A stretch of 64,000 nt of DNA from Nocardioides alcanivorans (GCF_021555175.1 NZ_JAKGRW010000051.1:1-64000), one strand, 5' to 3'; shown: positions 29,928 to 39,014, counted from the first letter of the stretch. A program made the numbers and translations. The notes: generated from the sequence alone by a model not told the origin.

Positions 29928-30495
29928 TGCGACTCATCCTGATGGGCCCCCGGGCGCCGGTAAGGGCACCCAGGCCAAGGTCATCGCCACGCACTTCCAC
30001 ATCCCCGCCATCTCCACGGGCGACATCTTCCGAGCCAACGTGGCCGGCAAGACGCCGCTCGGTGTCGAGGCGCAGCGCTACATGGATGCCGGTGAGTACG
30101 TCCCTGACCAGGTGACGAACGCGATGGTCCGTGACCGGCTCAACCTGCAGGACGCCGAGGGTGGCTTCCTTCTCGACGGCTACCCGCGCACCCTTGCGCA
30201 GGTCCAGGAGCTTGACTCCATGCTGGACGATCTGGACAGCTCCCTCGATGCTGTCGTCGTGCTGACGGCCGAACTCGACGAGCTCGTGCAGCGTCTGCTC
30301 CAGCGCGCCCACGTCGAAGGCCGCGCCGACGACACCGAAGAGGTCATTCGGCGCCGCCAGCAGGTCTACGCCGAGCAGACGGAGCCGCTGATCGCGGTCT
30401 ACCGCGAGCGCGGCCTGCTCGTCGAGGTCGACGGCATGGGTGAGATCGACGCAGTCACCCATCGCATCTTCGACTCGCTCGAACAGCCTGCCTGA
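29927..30495 (+). CDS. adk: Adenylate kinase (one apparent frameshift in the P-loop)
   Basis: Adenylate kinase interconverts ATP + AMP and 2 ADP. The start MRLILMGP is in the frame of the ATG at 29927, but the C run 29947-29951 is one base short. With the sixth C the P-loop reads GPPGAGKGTQAKVIA, followed by the AMP site STGDIFRANV, the lid-containing region and DGYPRTLAQ to the stop at 30495 (about 190 aa, the short-lid form). The shift falls inside an essential motif, so a consensus error is nearly certain. Coupled to secY; map follows by 4 nt. Confidence 0.93.
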
Positions 30496-30499
30496 GCGC

Positions 30500-31321
30500 A
30501 TGTTCGGTTCCCGCCGTGTCGAGCTGAAGACGCCCGAGCAGATCGCGCTCATGCGAGTGGCCGGTCTGCTCGTGGGGGAGACGCTCGAGTTGCTGCGTGG
30601 CGCCGTCCAGCCAGGGATCACCACCGCCGAGCTGGACGCGCTCGCCGAGGACAACATCCGCTCGGCCGGAGGCGTTCCCTCGTTCAAGGGCTACAGCGAG
30701 CCACCGTTCCCGGCCACGATCTGTGCCTCGGTCAATGACGAGGTCGTCCACGGCATCCCCGGTGACCGGGTGCTGGCCGAGGGCGACGTCATCTCCATCG
30801 ACTGCGGCGCGATCGTCGAGGGCTGGCACGGTGACGCTGCCATCACCGTGGCGGTCGGGGAGGTCCGGCCCGAGGTGGCCGAGCTGCTCCGGGTGACCGA
30901 GGAGTCGTTGTGGCACGGGATGGGCGCGGCGAAGCTGGGCGGCAAGGTCAGCGACATCTCCCATGCCGTCGAGAGTTACGTGCGCAGCCAGGGTGACTAC
31001 GGGATCCTCGAGGACTACACGGGTCACGGCATCGGTAGTGAGATGCACCAGCCGCCAGACGTCCCCAACTACGGCCGTCCCGGCCGCGGCCCCAAGCTGG
31101 TACGCGGCCTGGCCCTGGCCGTCGAACCCATGGTCACCTTGGGCACGAAGAAGACCGAGCTCCTCGAGGACGACTGGACCGTGGTCACCGCGGACGAGAG
31201 CTGGTCGGCCCACTTCGAGCACACCTTCACCCTCACGCCGGACGGCGCCTGGGTGTTGACCGCCCTCGACGGCGGCAAGGCCCGCCTCGCGGAGTTGGGC
31301 GTGCCGTACGGCGGTCACTGA
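30500..31321 (+). CDS. map: Type I methionine aminopeptidase
   Basis: This 273-residue metalloprotease removes the initiator methionine. The five metal ligands are in place: D101 (SIDCG), D112 (HGDAA), H176 (GHGIG), E209 (VEPM) and E240 (FEHT). The YTGHGIGSEMHQPP motif is diagnostic. ATG at 30500 immediately after adk. Last gene of the spc-secY-adk-map transcription unit, with a terminator 18 nt after the stop. Confidence 0.96.
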   Translation: MFGSRRVELKTPEQIALMRVAGLLVGETLELLRGAVQPGITTAELDALAEDNIRSAGGVPSFKGYSEPPFPATICASVNDEVVHGIPGDRVLAEGDVISIDCGAIVEGWHGDAAITVAVGEVRPEVAELLRVTEESLWHGMGAAKLGGKVSDISHAVESYVRSQGDYGILEDYTGHGIGSEMHQPPDVPNYGRPGRGPKLVRGLALAVEPMVTLGTKKTELLEDDWTVVTADESWSAHFEHTFTLTPDGAWVLTALDGGKARLAELGVPYGGH

Positions 31322-31339
31322 CTGCCGTCATGACGTGAG

Positions 31340-31373
31340 AGAGGCGCTGCACCCGATCGGGTGCAGCGCCTCT
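31340..31373 (+). terminator. Terminator after map (bidirectional)
   Basis: A 15-bp stem agaggcgctgcaccc / gggtgcagcgcctct with loop gatc is followed by tccacg. It lies between two convergent genes (map on plus, the secreted protein on minus) and can serve both. Confidence 0.85.
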
Positions 31374-31395
31374 TCCACGTGTCAGCGACCGGTGC

Positions 31396-32562
31396 TCACT
31401 TCTTCTTGATCTTCACGGCCTTGGTCTTGACGGCCTTGTTCTTCCAGCCGGTCTTGGTAGCGGTGACCTTGACCCTGAGCTTCTTGCCCTGGTCCTTCTT
31501 GGTGGCCTTGTACTTGGCCTTGGTGGCCTTCTTGATGGCCTTGCCGTTGCGCAGCCACTGGTACTTCACCTGCACCGAGGTGTTCCACGCGCCCTGGGTG
31601 ACCTTGAGTGTCTTGCCGACCTTGGTCTTGCCCGTGATCACGGGCTTCTTCTTGCTCTTGATCTGCTGGTGCACCGGAGCCGGCTCCTCTGGTGCACCGC
31701 TCACCTCGAACTCCCCGGCGACGACGACGTTGCGGGTGATGTCGGCACCCTCCTGCAACTGCTGGCCGCTCCAGAGCCGGACCCGGTAGGTCTTGTCGCC
31801 GAAAGCGACGGTCGAGCCGTCAGGACCTGTCGTGGTGCCGTCCGGAAGCCGTACATCGACACTGAAGTCGCCGGGAGCGCTGAAGGCCGCAGAAGGAACC
31901 AGCCCCCAGATGCGCGCATTGCCGTGCGGCTGGTGTGCCGGCAGGTGTTGGGCAGCGACGATCGCCGAGGTGCCGGCCTCTTCGATCACGATGCCGACCG
32001 TCGAGGATGCCGTGCCAGCACGGTTGGTCCAGCCCGTCCCGGACACGCTGATCGTGTCCCCGGGCGCCTCCGCGCCAGAGGCGTCGAGGTGAGCGGTGTA
32101 ACTGGTGACGGTGCTGAAGATCGTGCAGACGGTGGTCACCGGCTGATTGTCGAGAAGGTTGATGGTGTGCTCGCCGCCCTCGGTGGCCTTGCCGTCCTTC
32201 TGGAAGCGGGGGACCAGCACGGGCTCGGAAGTGAACGAGCCGTCGTTCCCGACCAGGATGCGGGTCCGGGTCGCCTCTGCGACGTTCTCGTCCGGGTCGG
32301 CCCCCAGCTGGCCGTAGGCGTCGTGATCCATCTTGACAGCCAGCCTCTGGCCGGGGGTGAAGCCGTGCCCTGACAGGTGTAGTTCCTCGCCCGGTACGAC
32401 AGCGATTGCCTCGTCGACGGTCAGCACGGCCGTGCTTGGGTTCGGATCGTTGCAGGTGGCGGCTTGCGCCGACTGGATGCCGGGGCCCACAGGGGCCAGG
32501 AGCGCGAACAGGACGGCGCCGGCAGTCAGGAGGACGGCCGGTCGCGGGTGGTGGAGTGCCAT
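31396..32562 (-). CDS. Secreted protein with Lys-rich Ig-like C-terminal module
   Basis: This 388-residue protein has a signal peptide (LLTAGAVLFALLAPVGPGIQ, cleavage after AQA). The middle holds a domain with GDTISVSGTGWTNRAGTASS and DFSVDVRLPDGTTTG that recurs in the next gene. The last 85 residues form a Lys-rich Ig-like module (KYQWLRNGKAIKKATKAKYK) ending in KIKKK. A similar middle domain is, to my recollection, found in actinobacterial HtaA heme-uptake proteins, so a cell-surface iron or heme role is possible but unproven. No sortase signal or TM anchor; the basic tail could bind wall polymers. Transcribed after the YncE-like gene but separated by a hairpin. Confidence 0.75.
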   Translation of the reverse strand: MALHHPRPAVLLTAGAVLFALLAPVGPGIQSAQAATCNDPNPSTAVLTVDEAIAVVPGEELHLSGHGFTPGQRLAVKMDHDAYGQLGADPDENVAEATRTRILVGNDGSFTSEPVLVPRFQKDGKATEGGEHTINLLDNQPVTTVCTIFSTVTSYTAHLDASGAEAPGDTISVSGTGWTNRAGTASSTVGIVIEEAGTSAIVAAQHLPAHQPHGNARIWGLVPSAAFSAPGDFSVDVRLPDGTTTGPDGSTVAFGDKTYRVRLWSGQQLQEGADITRNVVVAGEFEVSGAPEEPAPVHQQIKSKKKPVITGKTKVGKTLKVTQGAWNTSVQVKYQWLRNGKAIKKATKAKYKATKKDQGKKLRVKVTATKTGWKNKAVKTKAVKIKKK

Positions 32563-32604
32563 GGATTCCTCAGGTCTGGGCGATGCGGTGGGCCGAAGAG
32601 CGAG

Positions 32605-32640
32605 CCAGGGGCGGCCTCCTGGTCTTGGGGCCGCCCCTGG
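32605..32640 (-). terminator. Hairpin after the YncE-like gene
   Basis: A perfect 12-bp stem ccaggggcggcc / ggccgcccctgg with a 12-nt loop lies 27 nt beyond the stop of the YncE-like gene on the minus strand, before the next gene in the same direction. Confidence 0.7.
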
Positions 32641-32666
32641 CGGGTGTCATGCGTACGGCAGGTGCG

Positions 32667-34649
32667 TCACTTCTTCTTGATCTTCACGGCCTTGGTGGTG
32701 ATCGACTTGCTCTTCCAACCGGCCTTGGTCGCGGTGACCTTGACCTTCAGCTTCTTGGCCTTGTCCTTCTTGGTGGCCTTGTAGGTGGCCTTGGTGGCGC
32801 CCTTGATGGCCTTGCCGTTGCGCAGCCACTGGTACTGCACCTTGACCGAGGTGTTCCACGTGCCCTTGGTGACCTTCAGCTTCCTCCCGACCTTGGTCTT
32901 GCCCTTGATGACGGGCTTCTTCTTGCTCTTGATCTGCTGCGCGACCGGCGTCACCGGCGACGCGTCGACGCTGAAGGGCAGCTGGATCGAGCGCCCGGTG
33001 TCGCCGGTGGCCAATGAGCCAGTCAGGAAGCGGAACGTGTGATCGCCGGCGTTGAAGGCCGGGTCGGAGCCGTTGGCACCGCTCGTGGTGCCGTCGGGCA
33101 GTTGGAGGTCGACGCTGAAGGTGCCGTCGGCGTCGGCGTCGATGGTGGCCCAGGTCGTGGCATCGGGGCCGCGTCCGGGGATCTCGATGATATCGGTGAC
33201 GCGGCTGAAGCCGCCATCGTCGATCTTGACCCCGAGGGTGGAACCGGCGGTGCCGTCCTTGGTGAACCAGCCTTCACCCTCGAGGGCGATCTTGCCGCCG
33301 ACCACGGCGTCGCTGGCCACGCGCACCTCGGCGGCCGGGGTGATCTTGGTGATCGAGTCGATCGCGACCTCGCGGGTCTCGGTCTCGCCGGAGTCGAGGT
33401 TGACCGCGTAGTCCACGTTTCCGGTGGTGGCGCCGGCCTTGTCGACCATGTAGGCGGACCCGCCGGCGACGGTCAGGTGGTTGGCCGACTTCGTGATGCC
33501 GTCGGGCTGGATCGTCTCGATGACCTCGCCGCCGTTCCTCACGTCGACGACCGTGACCGAGCCGTTGCTGAAGTCGGCGACGTAGACGAGACCGCGCTGG
33601 CGGTCGACGTCGACTGCCAGCGCGCGCGGGCCGGTCTCGACGGAGTACTTCAGCTCGTTGGTCCCCAGGTCGAAGACGTTGAGGCTGTCCGGGTTGGTCC
33701 CCTGGGTCTGGTTGACGGTGTAGAGCTCGCCCGCACTCGGGTCTACGGCAACGCTTGACGGCTGCAGGGCGCCGACACCGTCGGACACGACGGTCGCGTT
33801 GGGGATCGGGTGCGCCTCGACCGAGAAGTCGTTGGCGGGGTCGACCACGTAGTACTGGTCGGCTCGGAAGTCGTTGGAGTAGATCCTGCCGGTGGCCTCA
33901 TCGATCTCCAGGCCCATGGTCACGGCATATGCGGAGTCACCGGCGACCGGGTAGTCCTCGCGGGCCGGGATCGCGATCTCGCGGATGGGCTCGATCACGT
34001 CGCCTGCGGCGACGTCGGTGGAGTACACCGTGATGGAGGACTCGGACGCACCGCCGCGATTGGCCGCCGTCACGTATGCGAGGTTGCGTTCCTCGTCGAC
34101 AATGACTTCACGGGGGTGATTGATCGCGACCTGGCTGATCGTGCCCTCGTCAGCGAGATCGAAGTCGTACGTGCCGGCGACGTACTCGAGGCTGTCGCGG
34201 TCGAAAACGCTGACCTGGTTGTCGCGGGTGTTGGTCACCCAGACGTTGTCGTGGGCGTCGTCGACGTAGATGCCGTGGGTGCTGAGCCACTTGGTCTGGA
34301 TGCCGTCGGTGCCGTGTTTGAGCTTCGGCAGCGTTGCCGTCGCTTCGACCTCGAGGGTCTCCGGGTTCACTCGCGCCAGCGTGGCGACGGTGACCGGAGG
34401 GCGGCCCTGGGCGGAGGTGAGGAAAAGGTCACCGGTGTCGTCGGACACGGCGATCTGGTATTGGCCGGCGATGCTTGCCTTCGTCGTGGTGGTGAAGGCC
34501 AGCTCGGTGCGAGCGGTGGTATCGCTCTCGGCCGCGGTGGCCGCGTTCGTCGCCGCTCCGACGAACGCGGCACCGGTCGCGAGCAGGGCCAAGGAGGCAA
34601 GTGCCGCGGCAGGACGGCGCACGCGGGCCATCTGGGAAGAGTGGGGCAT
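32667..34649 (-). CDS. Secreted YncE-like beta-propeller with Lys-rich Ig-like module
   Basis: This 660-residue protein has a signal peptide (AAALASLALLATGAAFVGAA, cleavage near ATAAES). Residues about 50-430 form YncE/SMP-like propeller repeats (DDAHDNVWVTNTRDNQVSVF, RALAVDVDRQRGLVYVADFS). Residues about 440-570 hold the domain also seen in the downstream gene (GKIALEGEGWFTKDGTAGST, LQLPDGTTSG), and the end is an 85-residue Lys-rich module (QYQWLRNGKAIKGATKATYK). The ATG at 34649 follows GAAGGAAAA; an upstream TTG is less likely. A probable iron box lies just upstream. E. coli YncE is iron-repressed, which fits, but the function here is unproven. Confidence 0.8.
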   Translation of the reverse strand: MPHSSQMARVRRPAAALASLALLATGAAFVGAATNAATAAESDTTARTELAFTTTTKASIAGQYQIAVSDDTGDLFLTSAQGRPPVTVATLARVNPETLEVEATATLPKLKHGTDGIQTKWLSTHGIYVDDAHDNVWVTNTRDNQVSVFDRDSLEYVAGTYDFDLADEGTISQVAINHPREVIVDEERNLAYVTAANRGGASESSITVYSTDVAAGDVIEPIREIAIPAREDYPVAGDSAYAVTMGLEIDEATGRIYSNDFRADQYYVVDPANDFSVEAHPIPNATVVSDGVGALQPSSVAVDPSAGELYTVNQTQGTNPDSLNVFDLGTNELKYSVETGPRALAVDVDRQRGLVYVADFSNGSVTVVDVRNGGEVIETIQPDGITKSANHLTVAGGSAYMVDKAGATTGNVDYAVNLDSGETETREVAIDSITKITPAAEVRVASDAVVGGKIALEGEGWFTKDGTAGSTLGVKIDDGGFSRVTDIIEIPGRGPDATTWATIDADADGTFSVDLQLPDGTTSGANGSDPAFNAGDHTFRFLTGSLATGDTGRSIQLPFSVDASPVTPVAQQIKSKKKPVIKGKTKVGRKLKVTKGTWNTSVKVQYQWLRNGKAIKGATKATYKATKKDKAKKLKVKVTATKAGWKSKSITTKAVKIKKK

Positions 34650-34671
34650 GGGTTTTCCTTCTCGGGAGAAA

Positions 34672-34690
34672 TAAGGCAAGGCTTACTATA
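34672..34690 (-). promoter_or_regulatory. Probable iron box (DtxR/IdeR type) of the YncE-like gene
   Basis: The plus strand reads taaggcaaggcttactata. It shares the GGCAAGGCTTAC core with known DtxR/IdeR sites and about 12 of 19 positions with the consensus TTAGGTTAGGCTAACCTAA. It overlaps a TATAGT -10 candidate on the minus strand and lies 23-41 nt before the ATG, the right place for repression when iron is plentiful. Based on sequence similarity only. Confidence 0.5.
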
Positions 34691-34824
34691 GTCAGATGTT
34701 AGGCGAATGACTCTTCCCCTGCTCGATGGGCGGACGTCCTCCACGCGAGAAGGCGGTCGTCGGACCGGCCACGAGGCTGGGTGCACTGGCGTTGCGGACC
34801 CCGGGGCCCGGAGGGTGCATGCCC

Positions 34825-34830
34825 TAAGGT
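34825..34830 (+). promoter_or_regulatory. Candidate -10 element of the FHA-ABC gene
   Basis: TAAGGT fits TANNNT and would start a leader of about 36 nt containing the GAGGAG ribosome site. No clear -35. Confidence 0.35.
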
Positions 34831-34872
34831 GGTGCGGTCGCCCGCGCCCACCACGAGGAGCTACTGCCCACC

Positions 34873-37251
34873 ATGGCCCCAGCGCACCCGCTGCCAGCGC
34901 TCCGGTTGACGTGGCCCGGCGGCAGCCGCGACTTCACCACGCCCGTGGTCAGCATCGGTCGTGTCGCGGGCGTGGACCTGGTGCTGGACCATCCCGACAT
35001 CTCCCGCCGGCACGCCGAGTTCCGGCGTACATCACAGGGCTGGTATCTCGTCGACCTGCAGTCGACCAACGGCACGGCGCGAGACGACCGACGGATCGTG
35101 CACGACCTCATCGGACCCGGGACGACGGCGCGTATCGTCTTCGGCGGCGTGAACGGGGTGCGGGTGCTGGCCGAGGTGCAGCCGTTGCCGCTGCGGCAGG
35201 CGCAGCGACCCGTGCCACCGCAGCACCACGTCGCGTCGCCCCCGTGGACCCCGGCACCCGCGGTCCTGCCCGGCCGTTATGCGGACGGGCACACCGTGTT
35301 GCCCGGCAACCAGCCGCTGAACCGCTCGGTGACGATCGGGCGCTCCAGCACCTGCGACGTGGTGATCGATGACGCACTCGTCTCCCGGCAGCACGCGACC
35401 ATCGTGCTCGGGCCGCGTCCGGTGCTGCGCGACCTCAACAGCTTCAACGGCACCTACGTCAGCGGCCGCCGCCTGCAGGGGGAGGTGACGCTGGTGCCGG
35501 GCACGGAGGTCGGCTTCGGCAACCAGACCTTCGTGTGGACCGGCAGCAACCTGGCGGCCAAGGCCGGACGTCGTGACCTCACCCTGCACGCCCGGGACCT
35601 GACCACCGTGGTGAAGGGTGGGCGACGGTTGCTCGACCAGATGAGCTTCGAGCTCGGGCCATCGTCACTGACCGCCGTCATCGGTCCCTCGGGCGCGGGC
35701 AAGTCGACCCTGCTCGGCGCCCTGACCGGTTCGAGCCCGGCGACTCGCGGTCAGGTCATCTGGCAGGGCGCGGACCTCTACACGCACTACGAGCAGTTGC
35801 GCTTCCAGATCGGTCTGGTGCCCCAGCAGGACATCCAGCACCCGCAGCTGACGGTCCGTCAGGGTCTCAACTATGCCTCGATGCTTCGGCTCCCGCCCGA
35901 CACCAAGGCAGCAGAGCGTGCCCAGCGGGTCAACACCGTCGTTGCGCAGATGCAGTTGGAGAAGCAGGTCGACAACCGGATCGGCACCCAGCTCTCGGGC
36001 GGTCAGAAGAAGCGCGTGTCGATCGCGACGGAGCTGCTCACGGCGCCGCCGCTACTCTTCCTCGACGAACCGACCTCGGGCCTCGACCCCGGCCTCGACC
36101 GCGATGTCATGCACCTGCTGAGGGGCCTGGCCGACGAGGGTCGGGTGGTGATGGTCGTGACCCACTCGGTGCTGGCCCTCGACGTGTGCGACAACGTGCT
36201 GGTGCTCGCCCCCGGCGGCCGCCAAGCCTACTTCGGGCCTCCCGCCGGGGTGCTGGAGCACTTCGGGTGCAGGGACTACCCCGAGGTCTTCGACCTGCTC
36301 GACGAGCCTGATCTCTGGCAGCGGATTCCGCCGCCGGCCTCGGTCGACACCGCGCGCCTGCCCGTGGTGAACGCCCCGGTCGCGCATCCGCCGGTGCAGT
36401 CGCTGAGTCGACAGCTGTGGACCCTGGTGCGACGCAACCTCGCCGTGACCGTCGCCGACAAGATGTTGCTGGCGATGCTGGTCATGATGCCGCTGCTGCT
36501 CGGGGGCCTCAGTCGGGTCGTCCAGGGCGACGCCGGTCTCTCGATCCTGGACACTGCCAATGACTCCGGCGTGCTCAGCCATCGCGAGGCGCTGCAACGC
36601 CTGACCATCCTCATCGTGGCCGCTGCGCTGATGGGCACGGCGGTGACGATCCGCGAACTGGTCAAGGAGCGGGCGATCTTCCAGAGGGAGTACGCCGTGG
36701 GGCTGTCCCCGGGGGTCTACCTGGCCTCCAAGGTGATGGTGCTCGGCACGGCCTGCTTCGCCCAGGGCATGGTGGTCACGTGGATCGCGATGGCGGGCCT
36801 GCCCGGGCCCGACGACAACGGTGTGCTCGGGTTGGGACTGCTCGAGATCGCCCTGGCCATCGGCACGGTCACGTTCGCCATGGCGGTGCTGGGGTTGGCT
36901 GTCTCCGCCGTGGTGACCTCCTCGGAGCAGACCATGCCCGCACTGGTGGGCCTCGTCATGCTGCAACTGGTCCTGTGCGGTGCGCTGGTGCCGGTTGCCG
37001 GCCGCGCCGTCCTGGAGCAACTGGCCTGGCTGGCCCCTGCGCGCTGGGGTTTCGCGGCGGCCGCCTCGTCGGTCGACCTGGACGCTGCCTCACGCCAGGC
37101 CAATGATCGTGGCGCGGAGGAGGAGCTCGACGGGCTCTACCAGGCCACTGCCGGACAGTGGTTCCTCGACATGACGGTGCTGTGGATCCTGGTCGGGGTG
37201 TTGGTTGCCGCAGCCTTCCTGCTCGTGCGCAGGAGCGCCGTACGCCGTTGA
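34873..37251 (+). CDS. FHA-FHA-ABC exporter fusion (Rv1747-like)
   Basis: This 792-residue protein has two forkhead-associated domains (about residues 25-95, ISRRHAEF and STNGT; and 150-215, VSRQHATI and SFNGTY). An ABC ATPase follows with Walker A GPSGAGKST near 273, the LSGGQKKR signature near 374 and Walker B LLFLDEPTSGLD near 394, and then an ABCG-type membrane domain (about 510-790). FHA domains bind phosphothreonine, so export is probably controlled by a Ser/Thr kinase, as for Mycobacterium tuberculosis Rv1747 and PknF. A cell-envelope lipid or glycolipid substrate is likely but not shown. No kinase gene is next to it. Confidence 0.88.
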   Translation: MAPAHPLPALRLTWPGGSRDFTTPVVSIGRVAGVDLVLDHPDISRRHAEFRRTSQGWYLVDLQSTNGTARDDRRIVHDLIGPGTTARIVFGGVNGVRVLAEVQPLPLRQAQRPVPPQHHVASPPWTPAPAVLPGRYADGHTVLPGNQPLNRSVTIGRSSTCDVVIDDALVSRQHATIVLGPRPVLRDLNSFNGTYVSGRRLQGEVTLVPGTEVGFGNQTFVWTGSNLAAKAGRRDLTLHARDLTTVVKGGRRLLDQMSFELGPSSLTAVIGPSGAGKSTLLGALTGSSPATRGQVIWQGADLYTHYEQLRFQIGLVPQQDIQHPQLTVRQGLNYASMLRLPPDTKAAERAQRVNTVVAQMQLEKQVDNRIGTQLSGGQKKRVSIATELLTAPPLLFLDEPTSGLDPGLDRDVMHLLRGLADEGRVVMVVTHSVLALDVCDNVLVLAPGGRQAYFGPPAGVLEHFGCRDYPEVFDLLDEPDLWQRIPPPASVDTARLPVVNAPVAHPPVQSLSRQLWTLVRRNLAVTVADKMLLAMLVMMPLLLGGLSRVVQGDAGLSILDTANDSGVLSHREALQRLTILIVAAALMGTAVTIRELVKERAIFQREYAVGLSPGVYLASKVMVLGTACFAQGMVVTWIAMAGLPGPDDNGVLGLGLLEIALAIGTVTFAMAVLGLAVSAVVTSSEQTMPALVGLVMLQLVLCGALVPVAGRAVLEQLAWLAPARWGFAAAASSVDLDAASRQANDRGAEEELDGLYQATAGQWFLDMTVLWILVGVLVAAAFLLVRRSAVRR

Positions 37252-37300
37252 CGTCCGCAGGGTGGGAATGTTGCGGCGAGCGATCGCGTTGGCCATCCAT

Positions 37301-38343
37301 GTGAGTGCAACTGGTCCTTCCCTGTCCGTGCTCGACCTCGTGCCGGTGCGCAGCAACCAGTCGTCGGTGGACGCGGTCGCAGCCTCGCGCTCGTTGGCGA
37401 AGGTGGCCGACCGTCTCGGCTTCGAGCGCTACTGGGTCGCCGAGCACCACAACATGCCCGCTGTCGCGGCGACCAACCCGCCGGTGCTGATCAGCCTCCT
37501 GGCTGCCGTCACCGAGCGGATTCGACTGGGTTCTGGGGGAGTGATGCTGCCCAACCATGCCCCGTTGGTGGTGGCCGAGCAGTTCGCCCTGCTCGAGGCC
37601 GCCTTCCCCGGGCGGATCGATCTGGGCATCGGCCGGGCGCCCGGCACCGACCCGGTCACCAGCTGGGCCCTGCGCAACGGAGCGGGGAGGAGGCCGTCGC
37701 CCGCTTCCCCCAGTACGTCGACGACGTCATCACCCTCATGTCCCCGGCAGGTGCCGGGGTGCGGGTGTCCGGACGCAACCACGAGCTGCGCGCCACGCCC
37801 AGGGCCGAGCACGTGCCCGACCTGTGGCTCCTCGGGTCGTCGGACTACTCGGCGCGCCTGGCCGCGGAGCGAGGCCTGCCCTATGTCTTCGCCCATCATT
37901 TCTCCGGGCAGGGAACGGCGGAGGCCCTGGAGCTCTACCGGAGCCAGTTCAAGCCGTCGCAGGCCTGCCCGGAACCACGCACCTTCCTGACCGTCAACGT
38001 GGTCGCTGCCGACTCCGAGGCGGAGGCGCAGCGTCTCGCCCTCCCGCAGTTGCAGTCCATGCTGTCGTTGCGTACCGGTGCGCCCCTGCAACCCCAGCGG
38101 TTGGTGGAGGAGGCTGCTGCGGTGGAGACTCCCGCGGCGCACCAACCGCTTCTCGACGCGATGCGTTCGCGTTGGGTGATCGGTGACGGCGCCCAGGTGC
38201 GTGGCAGGTTGACGGCGCTGGCTGAGGAGTTCGGCGTCGACGAGGTGATGGTGCATCCCGTCGCGGGGGCGCATGCGGGCGAGCCGGCCGACCGTGCGCC
38301 CGCACGGGAGCGCACCCTCGAGTTGGTGGCGTGCGCAGATTAG
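37301..38343 (+). CDS. LLM-class flavin-dependent oxidoreductase (one apparent frameshift)
   Basis: This is a luciferase-like monooxygenase family protein of about 347 residues. It has LSVLDLVPVRSNQS, then FERYWVAEHHNMPAVAATNP, which is diagnostic of the LLM subgroup, and RIRLGSGGVMLPNHAPLVVAEQ split across the FMN-binding barrel. At the G run 37684-37687 the frame is lost; one added G restores EEAVARFPQYVDDVI and the C-terminal half to 38343. GTG at 37301 is preferred because it gives the usual short N-terminus. Substrate unknown. Confidence 0.83.
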
Positions 38344-38364
38344 GGAAAGCGCGGCCGATCGGGC

Positions 38365-38370
38365 TAGACT
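38365..38370 (+). promoter_or_regulatory. Candidate -10 of the infA operon
   Basis: TAGACT is the best TANNNT match in the 252 nt between the oxidoreductase and infA; the -35 is poor. The leader would be about 220 nt long. Nothing else distinct is seen in this gap. Confidence 0.3.
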
Positions 38371-38595
38371 GAGCGACTGGCCCAACGTGGGTCTGTTTCG
38401 TGTTGCCCAACGGCTGTCCGGCCAGTGGGGTCGACGTCCTCGTGGGCGGCGATCACCGGTGTCCGGCCAGGGTGCCACGGAGCGGTTCCGCGAGGTCCAC
38501 CCGGCGCGTCCGGGAGGTTCCCGGGTCAGCCACATGGGCCCACGCCCGCGTGGTGCAGAAAACGGTAGAACACACACGAGCGGATTGCGGAGGAC

Positions 38596-38817
38596 ATGCC
38601 GAAGAAAGAAGGCGTGATCGAGATCGAGGGCACCGTCGTCGAGGCGTTGCCCAACGCGATGTTCCGAGTGGAGCTGTCCAACGGCCACAAGGTTCTCGCA
38701 CACATCAGCGGCAAGATGCGGCAGCACTACATCCGGATCCTCCCCGAGGACCGGGTGGTGGTGGAGCTCTCGCCCTACGACCTCACCCGCGGCCGGATCG
38801 TCTACCGCTACAAGTGA
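38596..38817 (+). CDS. infA: Translation initiation factor IF-1
   Basis: The 73-residue OB-fold IF-1 (KEGVIEIEGTVVEALPNAMF, then VELSPYDLTRGRIVYRYK) occupies the 30S A site during initiation. ATG at 38596. First gene of the infA-rpmJ-rpsM-rpsK-rpsD-rpoA-rplQ series. Confidence 0.97.
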   Translation: MPKKEGVIEIEGTVVEALPNAMFRVELSNGHKVLAHISGKMRQHYIRILPEDRVVVELSPYDLTRGRIVYRYK

Positions 38818-38900
38818 TCGGCGCTGGACCCACCTTCGTGGACGGGTCCGGTTCCGCGTGACTTGGTCCAACAGCCGAACCAAGAAGAAAGGCTTTCCTC

Positions 38901-39014
38901 GTGAAGGTCAACCCGAGCGTCAAGCCGATCTGTGACAAGTGCAAGGTGATCCGTCGCCACGGCCGCGTCATGGTGATCTGCGAGAACCCGCGCCACAAGC
39001 AGCGGCAGGGCTGA
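38901..39014 (+). CDS. rpmJ: 50S ribosomal protein L36, zinc-binding form
   Basis: A 37-codon gene with a GTG start at 38901 after AGAAAGG. It encodes KVNPSVKPICDKCKVIRRHG and ends NPRHKQRQG. The C11, C14, C27 and H32 ligands make it the zinc-ribbon (C+) form. Placed as usual between infA and rpsM. Confidence 0.95.
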   Translation: MKVNPSVKPICDKCKVIRRHGRVMVICENPRHKQRQG

